Below, in pieces: positions 17,195 to 28,657 of a stretch of DNA of 64,000 nucleotides. The notes beneath the pieces were generated by a model, which was not told the origin of the DNA, searched no databases, and worked only from the letters and a program-made list of their open reading frames with translations. Made by a program: the position numbers and the translations under genes. How positions within the stretch are numbered: position 1 is the first letter of the stretch; every line of letters starts with the position of its first letter. The stretch covers positions 806,001-870,000 of the forward strand of contig NZ_JAVHTY010000003.1 of NCBI RefSeq assembly GCF_031085165.1, read 5' to 3'. Origin of the DNA: Pseudomonas sp. 102515 (GTDB lineage: Bacteria; Pseudomonadota; Gammaproteobacteria; Pseudomonadales; Pseudomonadaceae).

Positions 17195-18529
17195 CTAGCT
17201 GCGGATCGTCTGGTAGCGGGGCTCCCCGCCTTCGCTGACCTCGTCCAGATCGATGCGCGACGTCTCGGGCAGGCTCAGGCCACCGACCAGACCGAGCAGG
17301 GCGACCAGGATCAGGTAGAGCGCCGGCGAGAGGTTGCTGCCAGTGGCGCCGATCAGCCAAGTCGCCATCAGCGGCGCGGTGCCGCCGAAAATGGTGTAGG
17401 CCAGGTTGTAGGTGATGGCGCCCGCGGTGTAGCGGGTGCGGGTGGGGAAGATCTCACTGAGCAGCGGCGCCGTCACCACGTTGCACAGCACCGCCCCGGC
17501 GCCCAGCAGCAGACTGCCCAGCAGGGCGCTGCCGAACTGCCCACTGCTGGCCAGCAGCAGCGCCGGATAGACGCCTACCGCCAGGACCAGGCTGGCCAGC
17601 ACCGTGGTCATGCGCCGACCGATGCGGTCGGTGACGCGCCCCAGCACCGGGCAGGCGGCCGCCGCGGCGAACAGGGTGATCAGGCTGATGGCCAAGGCCG
17701 CGGCCCGGTCGAAGCCGCCGGCCAGTTGCAGGTAGGTGGAGAAGTAGGTGGTGAACATATAGAAGGACAGCGCCGTCAGCGAGATGAAGGCACCCAGGCG
17801 CAGGATGGAGCGACCCTGCAGCCTGAGCGTCTCCCCTAGCGGCGAATGGCTGACCTCATGGTCGGCTTCCAGTGCCTGGAAGGCCGGTGTCTCGTCCAGC
17901 TTCAGGCGCAGGTAGAGGCCGATCAGGCCCAGCGGCGCGGCGGCCAGGAAGGGGATGCGCCAGCCCCAGTCGGCCATGGCCGTGGCACCCAGCAGCCGCT
18001 CCAGGCCCCAGGCGGTCAGGGCTGCGCTGGCGAAGGCAAGAAAGGTCGAGACCGGTACGAAGCTGCCATAGCGCCCGCGCCGATCGCGCGGCGAATGCTC
18101 CATCACGTAGGCGCAGGCCCCGGCGTATTCGCCGCCGGCGGAAAAGCCCTGGGCGCAGCGGATCAGCGTCAGCAGGATCGGTGCCCAGATGCCGATGGTG
18201 GCGTAGCTGGGCAGGAGGCCGATCAGGGCGGTGGCGCCGGCCATGATCAGGATGGTCAGCGCCAGGGTGCGCTTGCGGCCGATGCGGTCGCCCAGCAGAC
18301 CGAAGACGATGCCGCCCAGCGGCCGGAAGGCGAAGGCCACGGCGAAGACGGCAAAGGTCTTGAGCAGGCCGGCGGTGGCATCGCCACTGGGAAAGAAGTG
18401 CGCCGCGAGCAGGGTGGCGAGAAAGCCGTAGAGGGCGAAATCGAACCATTCGACGAAGTTGCCGATGGACGCGGCGGAGATGACCTTGCGCAGGGTGGCG
18501 GGTGAAACGGAAGTCGCTGTCTGGCTCAT
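17195..18529 (-). CDS. MFS transporter of the metabolite:H+ symporter (MHS) family
   Basis: A 444-residue, 12-helix major facilitator. The N-terminal GNFVEWFDFALYGF motif is diagnostic of the MHS family (KgtP, ShiA, ProP relatives). The loop 2-3 motif appears as GLLGDRIGRKRTL and again in the second half as GRVTDRIGRRMTT. GFSAGGEYAGACAYVMEHSP is another MHS hallmark. It probably imports a small organic acid or osmolyte with protons. No catabolic genes lie next to it, so the substrate cannot be named. Confidence 0.88.
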   Translation of the reverse strand: MSQTATSVSPATLRKVISAASIGNFVEWFDFALYGFLATLLAAHFFPSGDATAGLLKTFAVFAVAFAFRPLGGIVFGLLGDRIGRKRTLALTILIMAGATALIGLLPSYATIGIWAPILLTLIRCAQGFSAGGEYAGACAYVMEHSPRDRRGRYGSFVPVSTFLAFASAALTAWGLERLLGATAMADWGWRIPFLAAAPLGLIGLYLRLKLDETPAFQALEADHEVSHSPLGETLRLQGRSILRLGAFISLTALSFYMFTTYFSTYLQLAGGFDRAAALAISLITLFAAAAACPVLGRVTDRIGRRMTTVLASLVLAVGVYPALLLASSGQFGSALLGSLLLGAGAVLCNVVTAPLLSEIFPTRTRYTAGAITYNLAYTIFGGTAPLMATWLIGATGSNLSPALYLILVALLGLVGGLSLPETSRIDLDEVSEGGEPRYQTIRS

Positions 18530-18693
18530 GGCGGGCCTCGGGAAAGGGCGGAGACGGAGGCAGAAATGGAGCGCCTTGTTTTATTGTCATGAAATCGGGG
18601 CGTACCGCAGGATCGACCCTAATCCTTTTGCCGTGACCGAGCAGTCCCGCCAGCGACTTGTCCACCGTTGGAACCGACTTCAGGAGCCCAGCC

Positions 18694-19017
18694 ATGACCA
18701 TGACGACCACCTATGCGGAAAAGGAGCCCGCCCGCACCGATGTCGAGGCCCTGCCGGGTGTCACCCTGCTGGAGTTCGGCGCACCCTGGTGCGGCCACTG
18801 TCGTGCCGCCCAGCCGCTGCTGGCCATGGCGCTGGCGGACTACCCCGGCGTGCGCCATCTCAAGATCGAGGACGGCTCCGGCCGCCGCCTGGGGCGCTCC
18901 TTTCGCGTCAAGCTCTGGCCCACGCTGATCGTGTTCAAGGACGGCCAGGAACTGGCGCGGCTGGTGCGTCCGGCGACAGCGGCGTCCGTGCGCGAAGCCC
19001 TGGCCGTGGCGGACTGA
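18694..19017 (+). CDS. Thioredoxin family protein
   Basis: A 107-residue cytoplasmic thioredoxin-fold protein with the redox site APWCGHCRAAQPLL (Cys-Gly-His-Cys) and the cis-proline region KLWPTLIVFKDG. The CGHC site is more oxidising than the CGPC of housekeeping thioredoxin. An AGGAG sequence lies seven bases before the ATG at 18694. Upstream in-frame codons are open but non-homologous. It is monocistronic, between the MHS transporter and the acyl-CoA dehydrogenase genes. Confidence 0.85.
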   Translation: MTMTTTYAEKEPARTDVEALPGVTLLEFGAPWCGHCRAAQPLLAMALADYPGVRHLKIEDGSGRRLGRSFRVKLWPTLIVFKDGQELARLVRPATAASVREALAVAD

Positions 19018-19062
19018 CCGGTCGCTCCGCTCGTTCTCGCCGCGCTTGACAAGGCCAGGCCT

Positions 19063-19089
19063 GAAACATTAGTTTCAAACGACTGTTTA
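19063..19089 (+). promoter_or_regulatory. Two overlapping PsrA-like operator palindromes
   Basis: GAAAC, 4 bases, GTTTC (19063-19076) and CAAAC, 4 bases, GTTTA (19076-19089) match the consensus I remember for the fatty-acid sensor PsrA: (G/C)AAAC, 2-4 bases, GTTT(G/C). A TTGACA -35-like box lies at 19046-19051, so the first site covers the expected -10 region. This suggests repression of the acyl-CoA dehydrogenase gene that follows, relieved by fatty acids. Confidence 0.5.
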
Positions 19090-19163
19090 AACGCCCTGGC
19101 GGAAGGTCCGCAGCGACGCTGCCGCCACCCTCGACAACAAGCATTCGCAAAGAGGTCACAGTC

Positions 19164-20969
<1,806 letters not shown>

Positions 20970-20986
20970 GCCGTTGCAGCTCCACT

Positions 20987-21018
20987 GAAAACCCTGCTAC
21001 GGCGGGGTTTTCGCCTTT
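20987..21018 (+). terminator. Rho-independent terminator after acyl-CoA dehydrogenase copy 1
   Basis: AAAACCCTGC, loop TACG, GCGGGGTTTT forms a ten-pair stem with one G-T wobble, followed by a T-containing tail (CGCCTTTT). It lies 18 bases after the stop codon, so the two dehydrogenase genes have separate transcription units. Confidence 0.8.
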
Positions 21019-21156
21019 TAGCGGCCGCGAAAAAACCACCCATTGCAAACCTCCGATCGGCTGACCATGGGGTCATATCATGAACCTATGTCTCCCTTCC
21101 GGTTCGGTCTTACACTCGAGTCATACCGACAAGAACACCTTCCGAGGAGACTCGAC

Positions 21157-22926
21157 ATGGCCGACTACACCCCGCCGCTTCGCGATATCCGTTTCGTGCT
21201 GGATGCCGTCCTCAAGGTCAAGGACCGCTGGAGTCAGTGGCCTGCCCTGGCCGAAGTGGTGGACGGCGAGACCGCCGATGCCATCCTCGAAGAAGCCGGC
21301 AAGCTGTGCGCCCAGGAACTGGCGCCGCTCAATCGCAATTCCGATGAAGAAGGCTGTCACTGGCAAGACGGCGAAGTCACCACGCCCCAGGGCTTCCGTC
21401 AGGCCTACCAGGCCTTCGCCGAAGGCGGCTGGGTCGGTGTCGGTGGTGATCCCGAATACGGCGGCATGGGCATGCCCAAGGTGCTCACCGCCCAGGTCGA
21501 GGAAATGATGCACGCCAGCTGCCTGGCCTTCGGTCTCTATCCGATGCTCAGCGCCGGTGCCTGCCTGGCCCTGCACGCCCATGGCAGCACAGAACTGAAG
21601 CAGGCCTACCTGCCCAATCTCTACAGTGGCCAGTGGGCCGGCTCCATGTGCCTGACCGAGCCCCATGCCGGTACCGACCTGGGCCTGATCCGCACCCGCG
21701 CCGAGCCCCAGGCCGACGGCAGCTACCGGGTCACCGGCACCAAGATCTTCATCACCGCCGGCGAGCACGACCTCACCGAGAACATCATCCATCTGGTGCT
21801 GGCCAAGCTGCCCGACGCTCCGGCCGGCTCCCGGGGCATCTCGCTCTTCCTGGTGCCTAAGATCCTGGTAGACGAAGCGGGGGCCCTGGGCGCGCGCAAC
21901 GCCGTGGCCTGCGGCTCCCTGGAGCACAAGATGGGCATCAAGGGCGCCGCCACCTGCGTGATGAACTTCGATGGCGCGGTGGGCTATCTGGTGGGCGAGG
22001 TCAACAAGGGTCTGGCCGCCATGTTCACCATGATGAACTACGAGCGCCTGGGCGTCGGCATACAGGGCCTGGGTTCGAGCGAGCGCTCCTACCAGAATGC
22101 CCTGGCCTATGCCCGCGAGCGCCTGCAGAGTCGTTCGCCGGGCGGCATCCAGCAGGCCGCCAAGAGCGCCGATCCCATCATCGTCCATCCCGATGTGCGG
22201 CGCATGCTGCTGACCATGAAGGCCCTGAACGAAGGCGGCCGGCTGTTCTCTAGCTATGTCGCCCTGCAACTCGACACCGCCAAGTACAGCCCCGAGCCCA
22301 TCGAGCGCGAGCGCGCCGAAGCCCTGGTGGCGCTGCTCACCCCGGTGGCCAAGGGCTTCCTGACCGATCTCGGCCTGGAACTCTGCGTCGCCGGTCAGCA
22401 GGTGTTCGGCGGCCATGGCTACATCCGCGAATGGGGCCAGGAGCAGCTGGTACGCGACGTGCGCATCACCCAGATCTACGAAGGCACCAATGGCATCCAG
22501 GCCCTCGACCTGGTCGGCCGCAAGTTGGCCGGCAGCCGCGGAGCCCTCTACCGGCCCTTCAGCGAAGAGGTCCATGGCTATCTGGGCGGTCTGCCCGCGG
22601 ACAGCGAATTCGCCGCACCCCTGCGCCAGGCCCTGGATCAGCTGGACGGCGCGACCGAATGGTTGCTGCGGGCCGGCGCCAGCGATCCCCATGAGCTGGG
22701 GGCGGCCTCGGTGGACTACCTGCACCTGTTCGGCTATGTCGCCTATGGCTACCTCTGGGCGCGTGCGGCGGCCGCCGCGGCGGATCAGGAGGCGACCTTC
22801 GCCGAGGCTAAGCTGGCCACCGCGCGCTTCTATTTCGCTCGCCTGCTGCCACGCACCCTGAGCCTGGCGGCTGCCGTGCGCAGCGGCGCCCAGCCGCTCT
22901 ACGCCCTGGCCGAGGAGGCTTTCTAA
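21157..22926 (+). CDS. Acyl-CoA dehydrogenase (long FadE/DmdC type), copy 2
   Basis: A 589-residue paralogue of the previous dehydrogenase, with the same order of motifs: YTPPLRDIRFVLD, MCLTEPHAGTDLG, GTKIFITAGEHD, SLEHKMGIKGAATC, GGHGYIREWGQEQ and YEGTNGIQALDL. I chose the ATG at 21157, preceded by GAGGAGA, over an upstream in-frame ATG because it matches the MADYxxPLRDIRF start of copy 1. It probably oxidises different acyl-CoA chain lengths. Unlike copy 1, it has no PsrA-like palindrome immediately upstream. Confidence 0.93.
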   Translation: MADYTPPLRDIRFVLDAVLKVKDRWSQWPALAEVVDGETADAILEEAGKLCAQELAPLNRNSDEEGCHWQDGEVTTPQGFRQAYQAFAEGGWVGVGGDPEYGGMGMPKVLTAQVEEMMHASCLAFGLYPMLSAGACLALHAHGSTELKQAYLPNLYSGQWAGSMCLTEPHAGTDLGLIRTRAEPQADGSYRVTGTKIFITAGEHDLTENIIHLVLAKLPDAPAGSRGISLFLVPKILVDEAGALGARNAVACGSLEHKMGIKGAATCVMNFDGAVGYLVGEVNKGLAAMFTMMNYERLGVGIQGLGSSERSYQNALAYARERLQSRSPGGIQQAAKSADPIIVHPDVRRMLLTMKALNEGGRLFSSYVALQLDTAKYSPEPIERERAEALVALLTPVAKGFLTDLGLELCVAGQQVFGGHGYIREWGQEQLVRDVRITQIYEGTNGIQALDLVGRKLAGSRGALYRPFSEEVHGYLGGLPADSEFAAPLRQALDQLDGATEWLLRAGASDPHELGAASVDYLHLFGYVAYGYLWARAAAAAADQEATFAEAKLATARFYFARLLPRTLSLAAAVRSGAQPLYALAEEAF

Positions 22927-23286
22927 ACTGTTGACCGACAAGGTAAAAAGCCATGTCGTGTAAGCTTTGGCTTACGCGACGTCGCCGTGATAAGCCATCG
23001 CCCAGACCCGGTTGACTGCGTAATCTACACCCATCGGATCGCGGTACAGGATGTACCCAGCGCTCCAGATGATTTCAAGGAAATGTGGCCAGGATGGCCC
23101 CCCGGCAAGGATGTCGGGCAGAGACTTACAGGGAATAGATGGCCAAGGATTGGCGGCCCGACAAGGATGTCGGGTCAAGTCTGCGAAACCCCGCTTCGGC
23201 GGGGTTTTTTATTGCCTGCCGGAACCTGATTCAGGCCCTGCCAGTCTTAGAGGCATCTTCTTGCCTGCCCGCTACTGGAGCCTGAA
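22927..23286. repeat. Gene-poor gap with a degenerate intergenic repeat
   Basis: The 360-base gap contains two near-identical imperfect palindromes, CCCGGCAAGGATGTCGGG (23101-23118) and CCCGACAAGGATGTCGGG (23157-23174). Each is preceded by a GGCC-containing partial palindrome. A GTAAGC/GCTTAC hairpin lies near 22960. A minus-strand frame of 68 codons (22972-23178) begins inside the repeat and I cannot identify it; its C-terminal half looks mildly protein-like (FLEIIWSAGYILYRDPMG). It may be a remnant. The region ends with a strong terminator. Confidence 0.5.
23186..23211 (+). terminator. Rho-independent terminator
   Basis: AAACCCCGC, loop TTCG, GCGGGGTTT forms a nine-pair perfect stem with a UUCG-type tetraloop, followed by T residues (23205-23210). 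It ends transcription coming from acyl-CoA dehydrogenase copy 2 and insulates the small Pmp3-type gene downstream. Confidence 0.9.
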
Positions 23287-23445
23287 ATGGACCTCATCCG
23301 CCTTATCTTCGCCATCATCCTGCCGCCCGTGGGCGTCTTCCTCCAGGTCGGCTTCGGCGGCGCCTTCTGGCTCAACATCCTGCTGACGCTGCTGGGTTAC
23401 ATTCCGGGTATCATCCATGCTGTCTGGGTGATTGCCCGTCGCTGA
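23287..23445 (+). CDS. YqaE/Pmp3 family membrane peptide
   Basis: A 52-residue protein encoded from the ATG at 23287 to the TGA at 23443. It has two hydrophobic helices: LIRLIFAIILPPVGVFLQVG and LNILLTLLGYIPGIIHAVWV. The ILPPVGVFLQVG core and the LGYIPGIIHA segment are the signature of the Pmp3/YqaE family, small membrane peptides linked to stress and membrane-potential homeostasis. A GAGCC stretch upstream is a weak ribosome site. It is monocistronic, flanked by a terminator upstream and a GC-rich hairpin downstream. Confidence 0.85.
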   Translation: MDLIRLIFAIILPPVGVFLQVGFGGAFWLNILLTLLGYIPGIIHAVWVIARR

Positions 23446-23456
23446 AGCCGCGGCCT

Positions 23457-23480
23457 GATCGCGGCCCGAATGCCGCGATC
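23457..23480 (+). terminator. Possible terminator hairpin after the Pmp3-type gene
   Basis: GATCGCGG and CCGCGATC form a perfect 8-bp stem with an 8-base loop, 11 bases after the stop codon. No T-run follows, so its role as a terminator is uncertain. Confidence 0.4.
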
Positions 23481-23709
23481 GCCTGGCTGACCCCAGGGTC
23501 AGCGCCGACCGGAGCGAAGGGGGCCAGGGAGCAAGACGTCCGAGCTAGGCGGGCGCGCCTCCCATGGTCCTGTTCGAGGCCTCTCGGCCAGCCCGTGTCG
23601 GTATCCCTGATCGACCGTCGGTTGCGCCGCGGTCAGTGACGACACCCCTCCGCAGGCCGAGGCTTTGCCGTCGCCGACCGTTTTGTCCCGTACAAGGCTT
23701 TCAGACCCC

Positions 23710-26700
23710 ATGAATCGCGAGTCGCCCCTCGATCAGAAGCTCTTCAGCCAGATCCTCAAGCGCAATCTTTCCCTGCCGCTGAGCATCGGTGTCTTCAGCG
23801 CGATCTTCTTCATCGCCATCATCTATTACCTGCTGAAGGTCACCCAGTGGGTCGAGCACACCGACCGTGTCATCAGCGAGGCCAACGCCAACTTCCGCCT
23901 GGTGGTCGATCTGGAAACCGGGATGCGCGGCTATCTGTTGAGCGGCAATACCGCGTTCCTGCAGCCCTATGAGCGCGCCCTGCCCAACGTCGAGCCGCAA
24001 CTGGATGAACTGAAGAATCTGGTCAGCGACAGCGCCGTGCAGATCCGCCGACTGGAGCGGATCGAAGCGGTGCACCGCGAGTGGCGCCAATACGCCAGCC
24101 AGGCGATCGAGGCGCGGCGCACCGGAGGGGATTTCCAGACCCCGCTGAGCGACGGCCAGGGCAAGAATCGCATCGACAGCATCCGTCGCGACTACACTGA
24201 TTTCATCGCCTACGAAGAGCAGATGCGCGCCGAGCGCACCGCGACGGCCAGCCGCATGACGGTGATCTTCGTCGCCGCCTTCCTCATCGTCAGCCTGCTG
24301 CTCTCGGGCATCATGGCCTTCTTTGGTCGCCGCGAACTCATGCGGCTCTCCGCGACCTACACCCGGCTGCTCGACCAGCAGGTCGAGCACACCGACAATC
24401 TGGAGCGCCAGAGCTGGTTCCGCTCGGGCCAGAATCAGCTGTCGGAAGCGGTCATCGGCCAGGCGACGCTGGCGCCGCTGGGGCAGAGCATCCTGCAATT
24501 CCTGGCGCGCTATCTCAGCGCCGCGGCCGGTGCCCTCTATGTCCGGCTCGACGACGGCAGCCTGGAGCGCGTCGCCGACTACGCCCTCGATGACGAGGGC
24601 CGTCGCCGTCGCCAGCGCCTGGCGCCGGGCGAGGGTCTGGCCGGGCAAGCCGTGCTGGACGGGCGCCTCGTGGCGCTCGACCAGTTGCCCCTCGACTACC
24701 TCAAGGTCAATTCGGCGCTGGGTGAACGCCAGGCCAGTGCGGCGCTCATCGTGCCCATCGAGAACGATGGCCGGGTGAATGGCGTGGTCGAACTGGGCTT
24801 CCTGCGCGCCCTGCGTCCGCAAGACGAAGAACTGCTGACCCTGATCGCCGACTCCATCGGCTCCTCGGTGGAGGCCGCGCGCTATCGCCAACGGCTGCAG
24901 CAGGTGCTGGCGGAAACCCAGCAACTCAACGAAGAACTCCAGGTACAGCAGGAAGAACTGCGCACCGCCAACGAAGAGCTGGAAGAACAGTCCCAGGCGC
25001 TCAAGGAATCCCAGGTTCATCTGGAGCAGCAGCAGGCCGAACTGGAACAGACCAACGAGCAGCTCTCCGAGCAGGCCCAGGAACTGCTGCAGCAGCGCGA
25101 CGTGCTGGACGACCGCAACAATCGCCTCAACGAAGCCCAGCAGCTGCTGGAAGACCGGGCGCGCGAGCTGGAACGGGCCAGCCAGTACAAGTCCGAATTC
25201 CTGGCGAACATGTCCCACGAATTGCGCACGCCGCTGAACAGCTCGCTGATCCTCTCCAAGCTGCTGGCGGACAACCCGGCCGGCAACCTCAGCAGCGAGC
25301 AGGTGCGCTACGCCGAGTCCATCTATTCGGCGGGCAACGACCTGCTGACCCTGATCAACGACATCCTCGACATCTCCAAGGTCGAGGCCGGCATGCTGGA
25401 GATCCGCCCGGAGCAGATGTCCGTGCGCCGCCTGGTGGAAGCCCTGAAGACCGCCTTCGAGCCGGTGGCCCAGAACAAGGGCGTCGCCTTCGTGGTGGAG
25501 CTGGATGCGCGGATGCCGCCGGCCTTCCTCAGCGATCGCCAGCGGGTCGAGCAGATCCTCAAGAACCTGCTGTCCAACGCCTTCAAGTTCACCGAGCACG
25601 GCCAGGTGACCTTGCGCCTGTCGCTGGAAGACGGCCAGCCCAGTTTCGCCGTGAGCGATACTGGCATCGGCATCGCCTCCGAGCAGCAGGAGCTGATCTT
25701 CGAGGCCTTCCGCCAGGCGGACGGCGCCATCACCCGTCGCTACGGCGGCACCGGCCTGGGGCTGTCGATCTCCCGCGACTTGGCGCTGCTGCTGGGTGGT
25801 ACCCTGAGCGTCACCAGCCAGCCGGGCGAGGGCAGTACCTTCACCCTGCGCCTGCCGCTGGAGTACCAGGAAGCCGCCGCGCCCGCTCTGCCCATCACTC
25901 CAGTCACCGCCCCTGCCGCGATCACCGCTCCGGCCGCGGCATCCGCGCCCCTGCCGGCCCTGGCCGCCACCCCGCGTCCGCCGGCCGCACCGCCGATCAC
26001 CGAGGCGGCGGCTCCCGTGGGAGCGGCCTTCGCCGACGACCGCGACAGCTGGCCCTATCCGGATCGCCGGGTACTGGTGATCGAAGACGAGGTGCCCTTC
26101 GCGCAGATCCTCTTCGATCTGGCCCACGAACTGAAGTACAGCTGCCTGGTGGCCCATCGGGCCGAGGAAGGCTTCGCCGCGGCGCTGGAATACCGTCCCG
26201 ATGCCATCCTGCTGGACATGGGGCTGCCGGATCATTCCGGCCTCACGGTGCTGGAGCGACTCAAGGAAAATCCCCTGACCCGGCACATCCCGGTGCACGT
26301 GGTCTCGGCCTCGGATCGCATCGAGACCGCCATGCACATGGGCGCAGTCGGCTACGCCATCAAGCCCACCACCCGCGACGAACTGCGTGAGGCCTTCACC
26401 CGCCTGGAAGCCAAGTTCGCCGCCGGCATCAAGCGGGTGCTGCTGGTGGAGGACGACGCCCTGCAGCGCGACAGCATCGCCAAGCTGATCGGCGACGTGG
26501 ACGTGGAGATCACCGCCGTGGAGATGGGTAGCCAGGCCCTGGAACTGCTGCGCGACGAGGTCTACGACTGCATGGTCATCGACCTCAAGCTGCCGGACAT
26601 GGAAGGCGGCGAACTGCTCGAACGCATGGCCAGTGAGGACATCTGCTCCTTCCCGCCGGTGATCGTCTATACCGGACGCAGCCTGACCCGCGATGAAGAG

Positions 26701-27246
26701 GCGGCGCTGCTCAAGTATTCGCGCTCCATCATCATCAAGGGCGCGCGCTCGCCGGAGCGGCTGCTCGACGAAGTGACCCTGTTCCTGCACAAGATCGAGG
26801 CCGACATGCCGCTCGATCGCCAGCGCATGCTGGAAAGCGCCCGCAGCCGCGAAAAGGCCTTCGACGGCCGCACCCTGCTGCTGGTGGACGACGACGTGCG
26901 CAACATCTTCGCGCTCACCAGTGCCCTGGAGCAGAAGGGCGCCAAGGTGGAGATCGCCCGCAACGGCCTGGAAGCGCTGGAGAAGCTCGATAACAGCGAC
27001 ACCATCGACCTGGTGCTGATGGACATCATGATGCCGATGATGGACGGCTACGAAGCCATGCGCGAGATCCGCAAGCGGCCGCACATGAAGAAGCTGCCGA
27101 TCATCGCCATCACCGCCAAGGCCATGAAGGACGATCAGGAGCGCTGCCTCGCCGCCGGCGCCAGCGACTACCTGGCCAAGCCCATCGACCTGGACCGGCT
27201 GTTCTCGCTGATCCGCGTCTGGATGCCGTCCTTGGAGCGGCTGTAG
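23710..27246 (+). CDS. Hybrid sensor histidine kinase (CHASE3-GAF-HisKA-HATPase with three receiver domains)
   Basis: A 1178-residue inner-membrane kinase. Transmembrane helices at about residues 22-44 and 180-205 flank a CHASE3-type four-helix sensor ([15 protein letters not shown]). Next come a GAF domain (about 245-395), about 100 residues of Glu/Gln-rich coiled coil, HisKA with His503 in [10 protein letters not shown], an HATPase domain with DTGIGI and GGTGLGLSI, an Ala/Pro linker, and three receivers with phosphorylatable Asp836, Asp958 and Asp1105. It starts an operon with cheR, cheB and a second kinase gene. The signal is unknown. I chose the ATG at 23710; 15 upstream codons lack homology. 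Confidence 0.92.
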   Translation: MNRESPLDQKLFSQILKRNLSLPLSIGVFSAIFFIAIIYYLLKVTQWVEHTDRVISEANANFRLVVDLETGMRGYLLSGNTAFLQPYERALPNVEPQLDELKNLVSDSAVQIRRLERIEAVHREWRQYASQAIEARRTGGDFQTPLSDGQGKNRIDSIRRDYTDFIAYEEQMRAERTATASRMTVIFVAAFLIVSLLLSGIMAFFGRRELMRLSATYTRLLDQQVEHTDNLERQSWFRSGQNQLSEAVIGQATLAPLGQSILQFLARYLSAAAGALYVRLDDGSLERVADYALDDEGRRRRQRLAPGEGLAGQAVLDGRLVALDQLPLDYLKVNSALGERQASAALIVPIENDGRVNGVVELGFLRALRPQDEELLTLIADSIGSSVEAARYRQRLQQVLAETQQLNEELQVQQEELRTANEELEEQSQALKESQVHLEQQQAELEQTNEQLSEQAQELLQQRDVLDDRNNRLNEAQQLLEDRARELERASQYKSEFLANMSHELRTPLNSSLILSKLLADNPAGNLSSEQVRYAESIYSAGNDLLTLINDILDISKVEAGMLEIRPEQMSVRRLVEALKTAFEPVAQNKGVAFVVELDARMPPAFLSDRQRVEQILKNLLSNAFKFTEHGQVTLRLSLEDGQPSFAVSDTGIGIASEQQELIFEAFRQADGAITRRYGGTGLGLSISRDLALLLGGTLSVTSQPGEGSTFTLRLPLEYQEAAAPALPITPVTAPAAITAPAAASAPLPALAATPRPPAAPPITEAAAPVGAAFADDRDSWPYPDRRVLVIEDEVPFAQILFDLAHELKYSCLVAHRAEEGFAAALEYRPDAILLDMGLPDHSGLTVLERLKENPLTRHIPVHVVSASDRIETAMHMGAVGYAIKPTTRDELREAFTRLEAKFAAGIKRVLLVEDDALQRDSIAKLIGDVDVEITAVEMGSQALELLRDEVYDCMVIDLKLPDMEGGELLERMASEDICSFPPVIVYTGRSLTRDEEAALLKYSRSIIIKGARSPERLLDEVTLFLHKIEADMPLDRQRMLESARSREKAFDGRTLLLVDDDVRNIFALTSALEQKGAKVEIARNGLEALEKLDNSDTIDLVLMDIMMPMMDGYEAMREIRKRPHMKKLPIIAITAKAMKDDQERCLAAGASDYLAKPIDLDRLFSLIRVWMPSLERL

Positions 27247-27249
27247 GTC

Positions 27250-28068
27250 ATGAGCGAACGGCTGCAGGACATCGAGCTGAGGTTGCTGCTGGAAGGCATC
27301 TTCCTGAGATACAGCCACGACTTCCGCAATTACTCCAAGGCCTCGCTCAAGCGCCGGGTGCTGCAGGCGCTGACACGCTTCGACTGCCCGAGCATCTCGG
27401 CGCTGCAGGAGCGGGTGCTGCGCGATCCGGCGCTGTTCGCCGAGCTGCTGCAATTCATCACCATCCCGGTCAGCGAGATGTTTCGCGATCCCGGCTACTT
27501 CCTCGCCCTGCGCCAGCAGGTGGTGCCGGTCTTGCGCACCTACCCCTCGCTCAAGGTGTGGATCGCCGGCTGCAGTACCGGCGAGGAAGTCTTCTCGATG
27601 GCCATCCTGTTCCAGGAAGAAGGGCTGCTCGAGCGCACCCTGTTCTATGCCACCGACATCAATCCGCGCTCCATGGAAAAGGCCCGCCAGGGCATCTTTC
27701 CGCTGGAGCGGATGCGCGCCTATACCGCCAGCTACCAGAAAGCCGGCGGCACCCGTGCGTTTTCCGACTATTACACCGCGGCCTACGATGGCGCCCTGTT
27801 CGACAAGTCGCTGATCGCCAACGTGACCTTCGCCGACCACAGCCTGGCCACCGACAGCGTCTTTTCCGAGACGCAGCTGGTGTCCTGCCGCAACGTGCTC
27901 ATCTACTTCAACAAGAATCTGCAGAATCGGGCACTCGGCCTGTTCCACGAGTCCTTGAGTCATCGCGGCTTTCTCGGCCTGGGCAGCAAGGAGTCGCTGG
28001 ACTTCTCCGCCTATGCCAACCACTTCGAGCCGGTGGTGAAGCAGGAACGGCTGTTCCGCAGGCTCTAG
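27250..28068 (+). CDS. CheR-type protein-glutamate O-methyltransferase
   Basis: A 272-residue methyltransferase with the N-terminal helical domain (YSHDFRNYSKASLKRRV) and the SAM-binding domain (WIAGCSTGEEVFSMAIL, ATDINPRSMEKAR, LVSCRNVLIYF). These fit CheR, which methylates glutamates of chemoreceptors. It starts three bases after the kinase stop codon. No chemoreceptor, CheW or CheA gene is nearby, so its methylation target is unclear. The operon kinase with its long Glu/Gln-rich coiled coil is one candidate. Confidence 0.92.
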   Translation: MSERLQDIELRLLLEGIFLRYSHDFRNYSKASLKRRVLQALTRFDCPSISALQERVLRDPALFAELLQFITIPVSEMFRDPGYFLALRQQVVPVLRTYPSLKVWIAGCSTGEEVFSMAILFQEEGLLERTLFYATDINPRSMEKARQGIFPLERMRAYTASYQKAGGTRAFSDYYTAAYDGALFDKSLIANVTFADHSLATDSVFSETQLVSCRNVLIYFNKNLQNRALGLFHESLSHRGFLGLGSKESLDFSAYANHFEPVVKQERLFRRL

Positions 28069-28069
28069 C

Positions 28070-28657
28070 ATGTTCCCGCCCCTGAAGCCGTTGCGCCTCA
28101 TCGTCATCGGAGCCTCTGCCGGCGGGCTGCAGGTGCTGCTGCGCCTGCTCTCGACCCTGCCGGCCAGTTACCGCCTGCCGTTGGCCGTGGTGCTGCACCT
28201 GCCGGACGATCGCACCTCGCGCCTGGCCGAGCTGTTTCAGCAGCGGCTGGCCTTGCGGGTACGCGAAGCCGAGGACAAGGACGCTATACTGCCCGGCACC
28301 CTGTATTTCGCGCCGCCGGGTTATCACCTGCTGGTGGAGGACGACTTCACCCTGTCGCTGTCACGCGACGAGCCGGTGCAGTTTTCCCGGCCGTCCATCG
28401 ATGTCTTGTTCGAAAGCGCAGCCGACGCCCTGGGCGAGCAGGTCTGCGGCGTCCTGCTCACCGGCGCCAACCACGACGGCGCCAGCGGCCTGCACGCCCT
28501 GGCTCAGAATGGAGCGGTCACCGTCGTCCAGTCGCCGCAGTCGGCCGAGGTGCCGACCATGCCCGAGGCGGCGCTAAAGAGATTCCACCCGGATTTCGTG
28601 CTGGATGTGCCGGGCATCCATCTATTGCTCATCGAGCTGGAACGCGACCATGGCTGA
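28070..28657 (+). CDS. CheB-type protein-glutamate methylesterase (no receiver domain)
   Basis: A 195-residue stand-alone CheB catalytic domain. The triad is complete: Ser16 in VIGASAGG, His43 in VVLHLPDD and Asp136 in TGANHDGASG. The receiver domain that normally regulates CheB is absent. Other family motifs are YFAPPGYHLLVED and FSRPSIDVLFESAA. It starts one base after the cheR stop and overlaps the next gene by eight bases. It probably reverses the methylation made by the neighbouring CheR. Confidence 0.92.
   Translation: MFPPLKPLRLIVIGASAGGLQVLLRLLSTLPASYRLPLAVVLHLPDDRTSRLAELFQQRLALRVREAEDKDAILPGTLYFAPPGYHLLVEDDFTLSLSRDEPVQFSRPSIDVLFESAADALGEQVCGVLLTGANHDGASGLHALAQNGAVTVVQSPQSAEVPTMPEAALKRFHPDFVLDVPGIHLLLIELERDHG

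Noticed and set aside
22972-23178. A 68-codon minus-strand frame as a confident gene
   Set aside because: Its start lies inside a repeat, it has no ribosome-binding site and I know no homologue. It is described only as part of the gap.
23701-28107. A 1468-codon open frame antisense to the hybrid kinase and cheR genes
   Set aside because: It mirrors the high-GC codon pattern of real genes on the plus strand, is low-complexity (His/Gln/Val/Leu-rich) and has no recognisable domain. The plus-strand genes show complete domain motifs.
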